A stretch of 64,000 nt of DNA, from the NCBI RefSeq assembly GCF_018139145.2, contig NC_059500.1, positions 57,935,580 through 57,999,579 on the forward strand. Reading direction: 5' to 3'. Shown here piece by piece: positions 1-10,761 of the stretch (its first letter is position 1; each line of letters opens with the position of its first letter). Below the pieces are notes generated by a model. That model made no database searches and was not told the DNA's origin. It saw only the letters and a list, made by a program, of their open reading frames with translations. The translations under genes and the position numbers were made by a program. The stretch comes from Gymnogyps californianus. Lineage: Eukaryota > Chordata > Aves > Accipitriformes > Cathartidae.

Positions 1-300
1 CTGACTCCAGCCCTGACCTGCTGACCTGCCTTCATCCCAGACCTGCCTTATCTCTGCAGACTTGTCTGGCTGTCACTGGACTGCAGCTGGTCTTGTTTAT
101 TGTCTCCAGACCTGATCTTGTCACTGACTTGTTGACTCGACTTCCAGGCTTGACTTTGGACCTGCCCTGTGGTGGACTTGTCTGAGGATTGGGATTCTTA
201 GCTGAAGCTTGTTACTGTCACTGGTCCTGTCCTGCTTGCCTTGTTAGGGTGCTGTGAGCCTGTGCTCCTTGTCACTGCCCCTGCCTGCCTTACTGTCATG
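1..300. repeat. degenerate CTGACCTG/GACTTG-rich repeat
   Basis: The first 300 bases are filled with irregular variants of CTGACCTGC, AGACCTG, GACTTGT and CACTGGACTG, with no fixed period. This looks like a decayed minisatellite or the low-complexity part of an old transposable element that starts left of the window. The family could not be named. Confidence 0.5.
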
Positions 301-3300
301 TTTAGCTCCCAGTTTCCCTTGCTGAGCAGCCTGCTTCTGCTACTCCCTCACATTAGGCATATAATATTTTTTAAATCCAGACCTAATCACAGATATAATT
401 TACCTTCATTTGGATTTGTGCATGCTCAACTTGATGATCAGGCTCCTAGAAGCATTTCAAGTCGAGCATCCAAACATGGGAAATCATGTTTAGACCAAGT
501 TCTAGCCCTTAACATTTCTGAAGCTCTTTGTGTACCTAAACTTCTCTAATAAATTCACAGCAGGGCATAAATGGGGTAGCTACAGGGAGAAGTTATCAGA
601 TTTACACCCATTTTGCAAGTACAAAAGATGTAGGTGAACATCATTTTTCCTGTCAGTGACTTCATCCCCAGAAGGTTCAGTGATTCGCATTTTCTTGCAG
701 TGATTGTCTCTACATATGCAGGCAACAAGCTCTTGAATGTGTACTCATTCATCACATGTCTGCCAACGTACCCAATGTTGGTCAAAAGCTCCTCCATCTT
801 AAAGTCAGAGAATTTCAAATAGAAGCACAGAGGTGCTATTTTTAGGTTCCTGGGAAACAACATTTGGCATTAACTAAACTCTGGTATTTTCTACCTCTCT
901 CTTCTCTGACATCATCCCATTTCTGGATATGTTACTGGAACAAACCAACCATTTGGATGATTGTCTCGTGGGCATTCTGGAAGAAATTGTTGACTTGGAA
1001 GGTTATGAGAATGAAATTGAGTACATTACATGTAGAGAATACATGTGATTATAAGTAGATGGAGCTGTAATAACTGAGGCAGCTGGGAGAATACTTTGTA
1101 TGGTGTTGCTCCTAGCACAAAATTCTCAATTTGGACGTTGTGCTCAGTATGTGTATTCAGAAAAATATCATTAGATGAAGAAAACTGAATCCTCTCTTCC
1201 TGTCATCTCCTTCCTTATGTACTATTATATTTTATGTATGTGATCTAAGGCAAAAATGAAATTAGCTCAATAATTTACAAGTTGATATGTAAGAGATAAG
1301 ATCAACTGCAGCTGCATATCTCTGTAAAAACAGTGATTAATTTAAATCATATCCTTGACTTGTTTATGAAACAGGAAAAGTCAGAAATCTTTCAGGAGAA
1401 TATTTCCTATATGGTGCTTTTTGTCCAAATTTTTATTATTTTGCATTAACATTTTGATGTTCTTTTTAAAAGTAGACACTTATGTAAAATTCTGATGCTC
1501 CATTACAACTTCATCAGTTTTGGTTACAAAAGCTATGCCACCCTAAAGGTAAAGTAAATTTGACTTGAGATGGGCTTTTTATACAAGTTTTCCCATTCTG
1601 GGAACTAAGCATTCTTAATATTAAAAATAATATCAGAGAAAGAAAAATAATTGAAGACCTGCAAAGGAGAACTGGAAAAATTATTCAAGGTAAACATTAA
1701 ATAAATGATATTGCCCAGAAATAGAATAATCTTAATGTATTTATTGTGAACATTATGATAAAGTTAATTATCTGACATCGGAAAAGGCATACTGAGCATT
1801 TTTAATTTGTTTTGCAAATTGTTTGGCTGGGCATAGTTTTATAATTTAGAGATGACAGGACATCATTAGGGGAGGAAGACTGAAAAATAAACATCCTTCA
1901 GAAACCCCAGTGTGAAGTATCTAGTCGTGTTGGTGAGTTGTTAGTCACATGAGTATTTACTTAGACCCCCCTTATGTGAATAACTGATCACTGGGAAAAA
2001 CAGGGTGTTTCAAGTCTGGCTCTCAAAGATTACATGATAGTTGTGGGCTTGTGAATGTTTATGAATCACCAAAATGGTATCTCTTTGTGTGTAGGTGTTT
2101 GATATAGCTGATTCAGATAATTCTAGGATGGGGGGAAAAAAAGTCAGAGTTCAGACTTACCCCTTCTCCAGCTGTGGCAACATTTGCTTCATACCAAAGG
2201 ATATCTGAATGTTTTGGATTTATGTTGGTGACTCAGCCACAATTTCAGATAAACCATTAGAAGGCTCCTTATTCTTTGAATCAGAAGTAGCTTAATGGAT
2301 GAACTCTACAGGCATTCCTAACTTCACTCGATTTTTGAAATGTTTGATAAGATTATATTTGAAAGGAAACAGCCTCTTGGAACATGTTATTTGCACACAG
2401 CCATGCATACTCTTTAGCAGATTTGCAGCTCAACTCTACTCCTGCCAAAACGCAAAATCTCTGCTAGTTTAAGTGACATTAAGATTTGGCTCCTGATCCT
2501 GAAGTATAAAGCAGCTCAGGGGTTGCTCTCCATTACACCACTCATAGCCCGCTCATAACTCACTGCAAACTGATGTGCCCTTCTCCTGGCATGCCGTAAA
2601 GCAGTTGGATCCAGGGCTCATGACTGAAATTAGGATGTTTGCAAACTGGATGTAACTTACAAAGCAAGGAGGATAGCATGAAATCTCCTACTAGGAAGGA
2701 TGAAAATAGGATGTGACAACCCTTATTTACAGTTTCACTGTAATTTCAGCTTTTGCTTATATGCATGAGCAGTCAATGTTAATTGATGTCTTAATTGCAC
2801 TACCATGTACATTATTTATCATATTTTCCAGCAGCATGTGGAAATCAGTCACCTCAGAACATCATTGTCTGGACGTTGTACAAGAATATAAAAAAATAGC
2901 AACTCTAACACAGGGATTTTGTATCTTGTGGCAGAATTTAGTACTGATTTTCACCCATTTGCTCCAAGTCTGTGTTTTTACTTCCCTTTGTACTGAGAAA
3001 AGAAGAATGATTCGGTTCTATAAATACTGTTAGTCACAACACAGGGTTAAAGGCCTGTTTCAAGGATTCACTTTACTCTTATGGATGGAAATCCTAAATC
3101 AAATCTTATGTTCTTTTCTGTATCTTTTGACTATTACAGTTTGTTGGAGTACTTCCCTTCAATGTGAACAGCCATAAGGTCTTTGCCTTTATGCTGGAGA
3201 AGTTGCCTCCAATTCCAGGTGATGAGTAGTCTAAAGAGAGCAGGATTTGGCCCATATGTTTTATTCCTTTGAACTGAATTGCCGTTTATAAAAGCAGCAT

Positions 3301-3690
3301 TTAACAGATTTATATACTACAGTAGATACACTGATCCTAGTTGTCCTTTTGTGCACCAGTATGTCAGCTATTCCACTGGTGTCAATGGAGATACTCCAGG
3401 TAAAAGCAGTAAGAGGGAATTTGGCCTTTACTTTTAGGAGCAAACTAAGTTATGTGGTCCATGGGGTGGCCACATAGCCCAATTGCAACATGCTTGTGGT
3501 ACTCACTAACTTAATGAACTCTTTTGCTTCTTTGTTTCATAGAGCATTTTATATTTTAAATGGTAATGTTTTAAGCTTATGAACAAGTAGAATGTGTTCT
3601 CTTTCTAAATAGTTTCTGACATTTAAAATCACTGCAATCCAATATATTATTGCTTGGAGATTTAGCACTGTTAATATTTGGTAAGAGCAT
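301..3690. other. intergenic, no gene recognised
   Basis: AT-rich single-copy-looking DNA with no promoter, RNA gene or recognisable exon. Two short open stretches (878-1045 plus strand; 555-863 minus strand) read somewhat protein-like and are discussed as findings; neither resembles a known family. Confidence 0.6.
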
Positions 3691-3790
3691 GAGGAGAGGA
3701 GAGGAGAGGAGAGGAGAGGAGAGGAGAGGAGAGGAGAGGAGAGGAGAGGAGAGGAGAGGAGAGGAGAGGAGAGGAGAGGAGAGGAGAGGA
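3691..3790. repeat. (GGAGA)n microsatellite, 20 units
   Basis: An uninterrupted 5-bp repeat, seen as GAGGA/GGAGA on the plus strand and TCCTC on the minus strand, runs for about 100 bp (20 units) and decays into an AGAGGAA tail. It has perfect purine/pyrimidine strand asymmetry. Its purity suggests a polymorphic length. Confidence 0.97.
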
Positions 3791-3795
3791 AGAGG

Positions 3796-5802
3796 AACTG
3801 ATGAGTTCCTGAAGCACCAAATAATCATCAAATGATTTGCCTTCTGATACAGATTAGGCTGCTCAAATGAAAATACTTCCAGAAATGTGATTCCAAAAGA
3901 GCCTTTTAGATATAGATTTATTAAATGTTCAAAATCTGTCAAGATGGCTCAGAAGATAGAATAGAATAGGAGCTGGTCGAGGTTTTGAAGTCCTTTATGC
4001 TCACAGTGTTGAAATATTAAAGAAAGACTCCTAGAGTTGCTGAGCTGATTAGAACAATTCCAGGAAAATCAGATTCTATCCGTAAACTTAATCCAGAATG
4101 AGCAATGCCTGTGCAAAGCACACTTGATGTGTTAAATGATGTTTATTTTCTTCCAGTTCCTACAAAATACTTTATTGTAGTCCACAGTGAACCATCCATT
4201 TGCACTGCTGTGTACTTTATATAGACCTACTTCTTAACTCCTGTTACTGTTTTATCTTCAGAATTTGAATCTCTTATGGCTTGATTCTGGTCTCTGATTG
4301 GATTATACATGCCTTCAAAGAATGGAGCAATATATGTAATGAAAAGAACCCCAAAGTCTTCTGTGGAATTTCTATTGATCTCAGGATTAATTTGTTTTCT
4401 CTTAGAAATTCAGTAGGACAGATACACTTGTTTCACTTGCTTATTTGGAAGAAATTCAGAAAGGAAACAATGAATAAACAACACTGTTCAAATGTAGCCC
4501 ATTAAACTTGTTATTTTCCCACCTTCTTTGTGAAACTAGCATATCAACTCACATTTCAGCTGTGTGATATGTGCCAGCTTCATACTACAAACAATGCTTG
4601 CAAGTCTCTTCAGATGCTCATACAGGCCATAGGGAAGCTTCAGTCAAGTTGTGATATACATAGCTTTTCATTATTCCTTAAATATATATGCAAGATTCAA
4701 CACTCAGAGGCATCATATGCATGATTGAGATACCTGCCGGAAGACTGTGGATTCATGATTGAATGATCAGATTATTTACATGATTCATCTAAAAAGATGG
4801 TCTTGAGGATATTCTTCATTTAAAAGATAATCCTTGCATAATTTCATTGTATCTTCATGCCATTTATCTCGTCCCAGAGAATATACCTCAGAGAATGCAG
4901 GTGCAAATACATAGCTATGAAAGTATAGGTTCGTTGCACAGCCTCTAGATACTTCAGCACTGGCTGTCAGGAATATGAAAAGGCATGTTACAATTTTTAT
5001 TTGGATGGAAAAATGACATAAGCTATATGCAATGTTATAGGTGAAAGGGCTTTAAAACTGGCTGACACCAGTCAGTCATGCCACAATAGAAATAGTTTTT
5101 TGTTTGTATATTTGTTTTTAAAAAGCAGGCATGTTTAAGAAACAAAATTGAAGATACTCAGTGTGAGATACTTAATGTAACATACTAACAAGTTAAGTTA
5201 CATTATAGCAGATTTTGCTATTCTGGATCATATCGCTACGCACATAGAATACATTGTTTTTGCAATACACATTGAATTGTATTTATCAACTTTTAAATTC
5301 ATCTACCATTTTATCAATCAATAACTGAAAATTGTGAGATATTTTGTATTTGTTGCAGCCCTCTTTCACTTTTATGACTTTGAATAACTCACCCTTCTCT
5401 GGGTTAAGTTCGTGTCTGAGTTCTTTGGTCAGTAACTTTTCTTCCTAGTATCTGCATGCCATCCCCAGTATTGGGGACAATACATACCAATATAGACTGT
5501 GCTCTAGTATGATATATGCTCTAGCACTGTGTAAACCTAAAAGAATAAGCCTCTCCAAACAATACACGACAGTATCAGAAATCACTTTAACACGAGTGAT
5601 CAAACACGGAAGCAATATGATGTCTGAAAGAGAAGCACATTTCAAATTACATCCTTAATATGATTCAGAACTCATCTCAAATTCAATGTACTAGTACATG
5701 TACGTTAATATATACATAAAAACATCTAAACAGTTAGTAAAAAATTGTTTCAGTTAAGGTTTTATTGCCATGAAGAAAAACAGGATTTATCTTGTTGCAG
5801 AT
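3796..5802. other. intergenic, no feature seen
   Basis: AT-rich DNA without a supported gene, RNA or clear repeat. Short open frames here are within chance expectation. Confidence 0.6.
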
Positions 5803-5934
5803 TTAGGCCTCGATGCAGCAAAGATTTACAGGACTGAGTAGGACTGTTTTATACAAGGAGTATTCCCCAGGAGTTCAACTGAACATAGTGCTTAGTTAAG
5901 ATCATGCAGTGGTCCTTGCAGAAATAAGGCCTAA
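5803..5934. mobile_element. possible ancient MITE-like inverted-repeat element
   Basis: About 132 bp bounded by the 8-bp inverted repeats TTAGGCCT (5803-5810) and AGGCCTAA (5927-5934). The inner arms are weakly related (cgatgcagcaaag against the complement of cttgcagaaataagg). The outline recalls palindromic amniote elements of the GGCCTGATCCAGCAAAG type. Divergence is high and family membership is tentative. Confidence 0.3.
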
Positions 5935-8900
5935 GTTTTTTATTATACTTAGACACAGCAATGTATGAATTACAAATGAATTACAATACTAATTATGAGA
6001 ACAGTTTTACATGCAGTGCAACCATATTATTCCTCATGTCTAAAGATACAACATCTTAAATAAACAAGATGAGCAAAGAACAAGAAAGGAAGCAGTGGCT
6101 TGAGGAGATGATCTGTTCAAGGTCAGTGCACCAGGTCAGCAGAAGACCCTAAACTAGGATTTAGGAGATACACATTTAATGTTCCTTCTTGTCCAGGAAG
6201 CCACTCATTCCTGCCAATCAGTTTTTGAAACTTAGACAGCAGTAAGACAAAAGAAGGAGAGAGATTTGTTTTTTCATATCTGTATCATGACCAAAAGCAT
6301 TCAGGTATTAATAGTCTTCCTGTTGGTAGAGTACTTAGTCAGCTGATGATGATGCTCCTGCTTACATTATGTGAAGATTTATTTGGTGATTCTTCATCTT
6401 TAATTTTAGAAGAGGTAGAGGATCTTTTGATCAATGGCAGCCTTTACCTGTCATGGTTTTTTGTTTGTTTGTTTTATGAGGCCACAGGAAAACATGGTTT
6501 GATGTATATTATGTGTATGAATCAGTATCATATAGGCTGATTTAAAAAGTGATTTTCATTTGACAGCAAAGAAGTATCAGATTTTCCCCTTTCACTGTAT
6601 TACTCTATATTTGTCTAATATTTCCAATTAGATGTGGCTAAACATTATGATGCACAATCTTTAGGGTCAAATTCAGACAAGTATCTCATGAATAACTAAA
6701 AAAACCTTTAAGAAAAACTAAAGAAAACTTCATTCTTCTTTTTCTTTTACACAAACTGCAGAAATTTTTTTCTGTCTCTGTCACCTGAAACTATAATGAA
6801 TTCCTTCCGTACATTTAAGTGGCATTTTCTTGCTGTTACTTATTTGAAATAAAGTGGTGTCCAAATGTCTCATTCAGGACTGGGTCCTGTTCTGTTAGGT
6901 CACTGTGCATGGATGTAGTCTGAAATGTTTATACAGTGCATACAATAAAATACTGAAGTGCTTTAGTGTCTGAGGTAGGCTTTTTACTACGGCAGCGCAA
7001 GGATCCCTGTGGGTCCCTGAGCCCTTCCTGAGGATTAACCCTAAATGTTTCTATGCACTTTACATCTATATTCTATTCATTTCCCATTGCCCTGTTTAAG
7101 TCAAGTAAGGTACTTGCAGGATTGAATCAGTGATAAAGGTGGAACTTGCAAAAAAGAAACATATAGTATGGTGTAAGACCCTGGTTCTATGAAGTATTTA
7201 ACTTTGATTTCAAGGGAAATGCTATAAATCTTTACTGGTTGTTATTTTCAGTCATGGTTCTATAGCCAGGTATTACTGTATTTATATCTTGAAAAGGAAA
7301 TAGTGGCGAAACCAGGCTAATGTCTCACAGACAAACATTTAAGGTGCAAGTTAAAATAAACAACAACAACAACCAGACAATCCTACAGTATTTTATCACA
7401 GACCTTTATTTGCCGTGTACTTTTAAAACCAATATGGAATAAATAATTTGGAAGGATTGCAGGGTCTGCATCTTTCAGTTCCTTTACAAAGTAATGATAC
7501 TAAGGTTTTGCTGGTTTTCCATCCACCTAGAAACAATGTCTTTGGTTTTGTCCTGTTGCTAGAGGAATGCAATTTGTACGTGGTCATATTCCAGGATCAT
7601 CTGCTAGCAAAAGAACTTGTGTTATTGGATCTGTGATAGCTGTAAATGAATACGTCCAGATGTGTCATGTAGTCTCTACAGAAAACTGACAGAGCAGCAG
7701 ATGTCATGAGCTTAATTGAATGTGTATAAAGATTAAATTTTATGTCTGATACAAAAGAGTACTCTTGAGGGCAAATTTCAGGAAGGTCTAAGCCATCAGA
7801 TCCAGGAGTAGGGAAAACAGAGGTAATCTGTGTAAAATGCTTAAACTCATGAGGCATTATTTCCATCTGAGTCGCCTGTGTGCAGGCAATCCACCTCAGG
7901 ATGTGTTTCCTGGTGGTAGGAATGAAACCTGCTTCCTACCAACCTGCAGTGGGGACGTTTTGGGGGAAGGAATTTTCTCCTATCGTACAAATACTCCTCA
8001 TGGATGGAAAAAAAGAGCACGGACACACTATGCACTTTTACTTAAATGATGCTTCACATTCCCACAACCACCTTTCTGAGCTGGCGCAATTGGTCCTATA
8101 CACATGGTGCAGCTTGGGGGTTGGCTTAACTCAGCCTAACAGGGACAAGTGAGTCAGTTGCTGGTCTGATTGAAAATCCATCAGGCTTTGGTGTACTTTC
8201 CTTTGGTTTCCAGGCTTATTCTGCAGTCAGATCTACTCGCCAACACATTTTACCCTGCAACCACACAAACAATAAAGCTGATGCTAAGAAAGCAGCAGGG
8301 CATGCAGACAAGTGGAAGAACCATTCTCTGCAGTAGCAACACAGTGTTACTTCAGTTTGACTTGACCATGAAACTGCACACTTTTTACTTCTGTGCATAA
8401 AATTCTTGGGTTTATCCTTTAGTCTATCTGTTTTCTATGAAATGCCTAGAAATCTATCCTGTGAACCTCCCTCTCCCTAATGCAGTAGGTGAGGAGGAAG
8501 GTGGCTGCTGTAGTGGCCCTTTCTCTGTGGAATGTGAAGGTAAGGTTAAAAAAAGTCTTGAGTCTGTCCATTGTGCTTTTATCACACTGATTTATTTTTC
8601 TTAGCATTTTAGTCATATTTATTCAAAACCTAAATGTGGTGGTGGTTCTTCTTTCAAAGTTAGTTGCTATATTTGCTTGAGAATCCACAAGGAGCATGTC
8701 TTCTGTCCTAATCAATTTATTTCAGTGAAATACATGGGGGTTGGTTTAAGATGCTTTTTATATACAGAAATGTTCCTATTAGATAGTGAACAGTAAATGG
8801 ATGGAAACAATGTTTTACAATCATTCTTTTTTGTGCAACACAAATAGTCTTTTCTTTTGTTGCCATAGGAAAATTTTGGAATCTTTGTTTTTCTTGTATA

Positions 8901-9684
8901 TTGTACATGGCAAGTTTAGTTTATTAACAAGGACGTGCTGTTTTCTAACACTAGGTGCAATTTTCTAATGCTAGGGTTACTGAAACAGACAGAAAAGTAA
9001 TAGGTATTTCTTTTCTGTTTCTCTGCTTGTGTTTCACACTTGACAGCACTCCATGCATAGTTCATTCAGCTTTTCCCCTAGGTAGCCAATCAATACGCCA
9101 GTTTCCTTTGCTGTTTGAGTCTTTTGCTCGACAACAGAGGAAAAGAAAAGCATTTCAGAGCATAGGAAAACATGCATATAAGCTCACAAATATTGACAGG
9201 AAGACTCAAAGGCAGATGAGCTATCAGAAATTACAACTCTGCAGAAGACACACACTAGGCATGTGCAGAGTACAAGGTGGGGGTAGGGGTGATATCTGCC
9301 CATTACCCTACCTTCCTACTACAGGTATAATTCATGGTTTAACACATTTTGGAGAGGTGAACCCAAGTCCCATGTTAATAAAGCTGGTGGAATATTTGCT
9401 GATTTTTAAAGGTAGTTTTAATATGGAGTCCTACCTGCTCTCTTCACTTTCTCTCATGTCTTCACTTCGGCGATACCACTGCGTTTGTCACATTACACAC
9501 TTTGCCAGTGCAATTGCAGGTAAAAGAGTGTAATCATAAAGGAGGAACTGTCTTCATGTTCTTTGTTCTACAGGGGCTATTAACACCTAGTGTAACAAAG
9601 TTATGATATCACTTTCAGTCCTTGATGTGACTGCATTAAAAATATTGTGGGTAACTGTAATAAACATAATAACCTCCTACTGTT
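5935..9684. other. intergenic upstream DNA, no gene confirmed
   Basis: AT-rich DNA with no recognisable homology. G+C rises a little from 7850 to 9530, where several frames stay open, including the 579-bp frame listed separately. Confidence 0.55.
8955..9533 (+). other. unexplained 579-bp open reading frame
   Basis: This 192-codon stop-free frame ends with TAA at 9531-9533. It opens with GTG; the first ATG in frame is at 9216, codon 88. The translation has no recognisable domain, with a Leu/Phe-rich start, then a basic stretch (RQQRKRK, about residues 59-65). It is not in a GC-rich island and not inside a recognised repeat. A pyrimidine tract ending in acag near 9046 and GCAG followed by GTAAAAG near 9519 could bound an internal exon of about 470 bp. 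It may equally be chance. No function is proposed. Confidence 0.15.
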
Positions 9685-9960
9685 CATAGAATGTGAGTCC
9701 AAAAAAGATTTCACAAGATAATCTAGTTTATCTGTTTGTCCCAAGACAAATCAATCATCTTTAGACATAAATGTTTCTGATGTTTTCTTAAAAGCCATGG
9801 ATGATGGGGATTCCACCATCGCTCAAGGTAATCTGTTCTAATGCTTCACTCTTCTCCTAGTCAGGAATTTTTCCACTCAGGAAGGTGAATCTCACTTGTG
9901 GGACTTCCTACAGCAACTTCACTTCTTCTCACCCTGTTCTTCACTTGCAATCTTTGCTTG
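9685..9960 (-). mobile_element. CR1 LINE 3' fragment
   Basis: Reads as the reverse complement of a CR1 3' end: the tail side (tcatagaatg) is followed by ...gattccaccatcgctcaaggtaatctgttctaatgctt... and caggaatttttccactc, equivalent to the conserved CR1 block preceding the 3' terminus. It is diverged and truncated, with no coding capacity. Confidence 0.75.
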
Positions 9961-10204
9961 CGGAGCACAGGCAGCTTTGCACTGTTGCTGCGAAGCGCTC
10001 ATGGCCTGCGCTCCAGAAGGACAGCAAGGAGGAAGGATGCAGTGGTCTTTGGGTGGTCATAAAGCCTGTTGCAACCTGTTCTTAAACAAGCCATTTCATA
10101 CGCTCTCCACTGTTACCGCCTCTCGTAAAACACCGTCTTCTGAAATAAAGTGCATGCGTGGGTGTCACCATTTTTATTTTTCCCTTCCACCGGGAAAAAG
10201 GGGC
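9961..10204. other. transition into CpG island
   Basis: Mixed-composition sequence between the CR1 fragment and the island. No specific element was seen. Confidence 0.5.
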
Positions 10205-10329
10205 TTGTTTTCGCAGAGGCTTCCCAGCCTTGCCCGCGGGAGGGGGGCGGTTCTGTGCCTCCGCCCCGCCGGCTCTGGCCGCTGCCTGCAGCGGGGATCG
10301 CCCTCCCCGCACTCCCACGCCTTCAATCA

Positions 10330-10660
10330 TTGACGGTGGCGGCCGCCGCCCGCGCCGTGCCTCCCCTCCGCGCCGCGCCGCGCCTCCGCGCCTCCCGCCG
10401 CGCCTCCGCGCCTCGCCCGCCCGCTCCCCCTCTCTCTCCCCGGCACTGCAGCAGAGGCTTCACCGCAACGCGAAGCCCACACAGCCACTCCGGTCCGCCC
10501 CTCCTCCGGTCTGTCACGCTTGGCGGCTCCGCCGGCAGGCGCCTCGCTCCCTCCCGCAGCCTCACGCCGCGAGCAGGAGGCAGGCGGCAGCGGGAGCGGA
10601 GGGAGCCGGGAACGCTCCGCAGCCCGGCCGCGCCGCGGCTCTCCGCCGCCTGCCCCGCCG
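10330..10660 (+). other. SV2C: probable SV2C non-coding exon 1
   Basis: The right edge is set by a perfect consensus donor (CCG followed by GTAAGT at 10661-10666) inside the CpG island. The left edge is only a guess at the transcription start. A non-coding first exon fits the SV2C layout, in which exon 2 carries the start codon. Other donor-like sites in the shoulder (GTGAGA near 10829, GTGAGC near 10896, GTAAGG at 11145) could give alternative first exons. Confidence 0.5.
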
Positions 10661-10713
10661 GTAAGTCACGCTCCGGGCAGTCAGGCAGGCAGCCGCTGCT
10701 GCTCCCGGGCAAC

Positions 10714-10761
10714 TTTTCCCTTTTTCTTTTTTTTTTTTTTTTTTTTTTGCTTTTCTTTTTT
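10714..10761. repeat. poly-T / pyrimidine tract in early intron 1
   Basis: A 48-bp T-rich tract includes an unbroken run of 22 T at 10727-10748. It starts about 50 bp after the probable exon 1 donor. It could be the complement of an A tail or simple slippage; no attached element was found. Confidence 0.9.

Noticed and set aside
3691..3790. Regular repeat array considered as CRISPR-like
   Set aside because: The unit is 5 bp with no spacers; it is a eukaryotic microsatellite.
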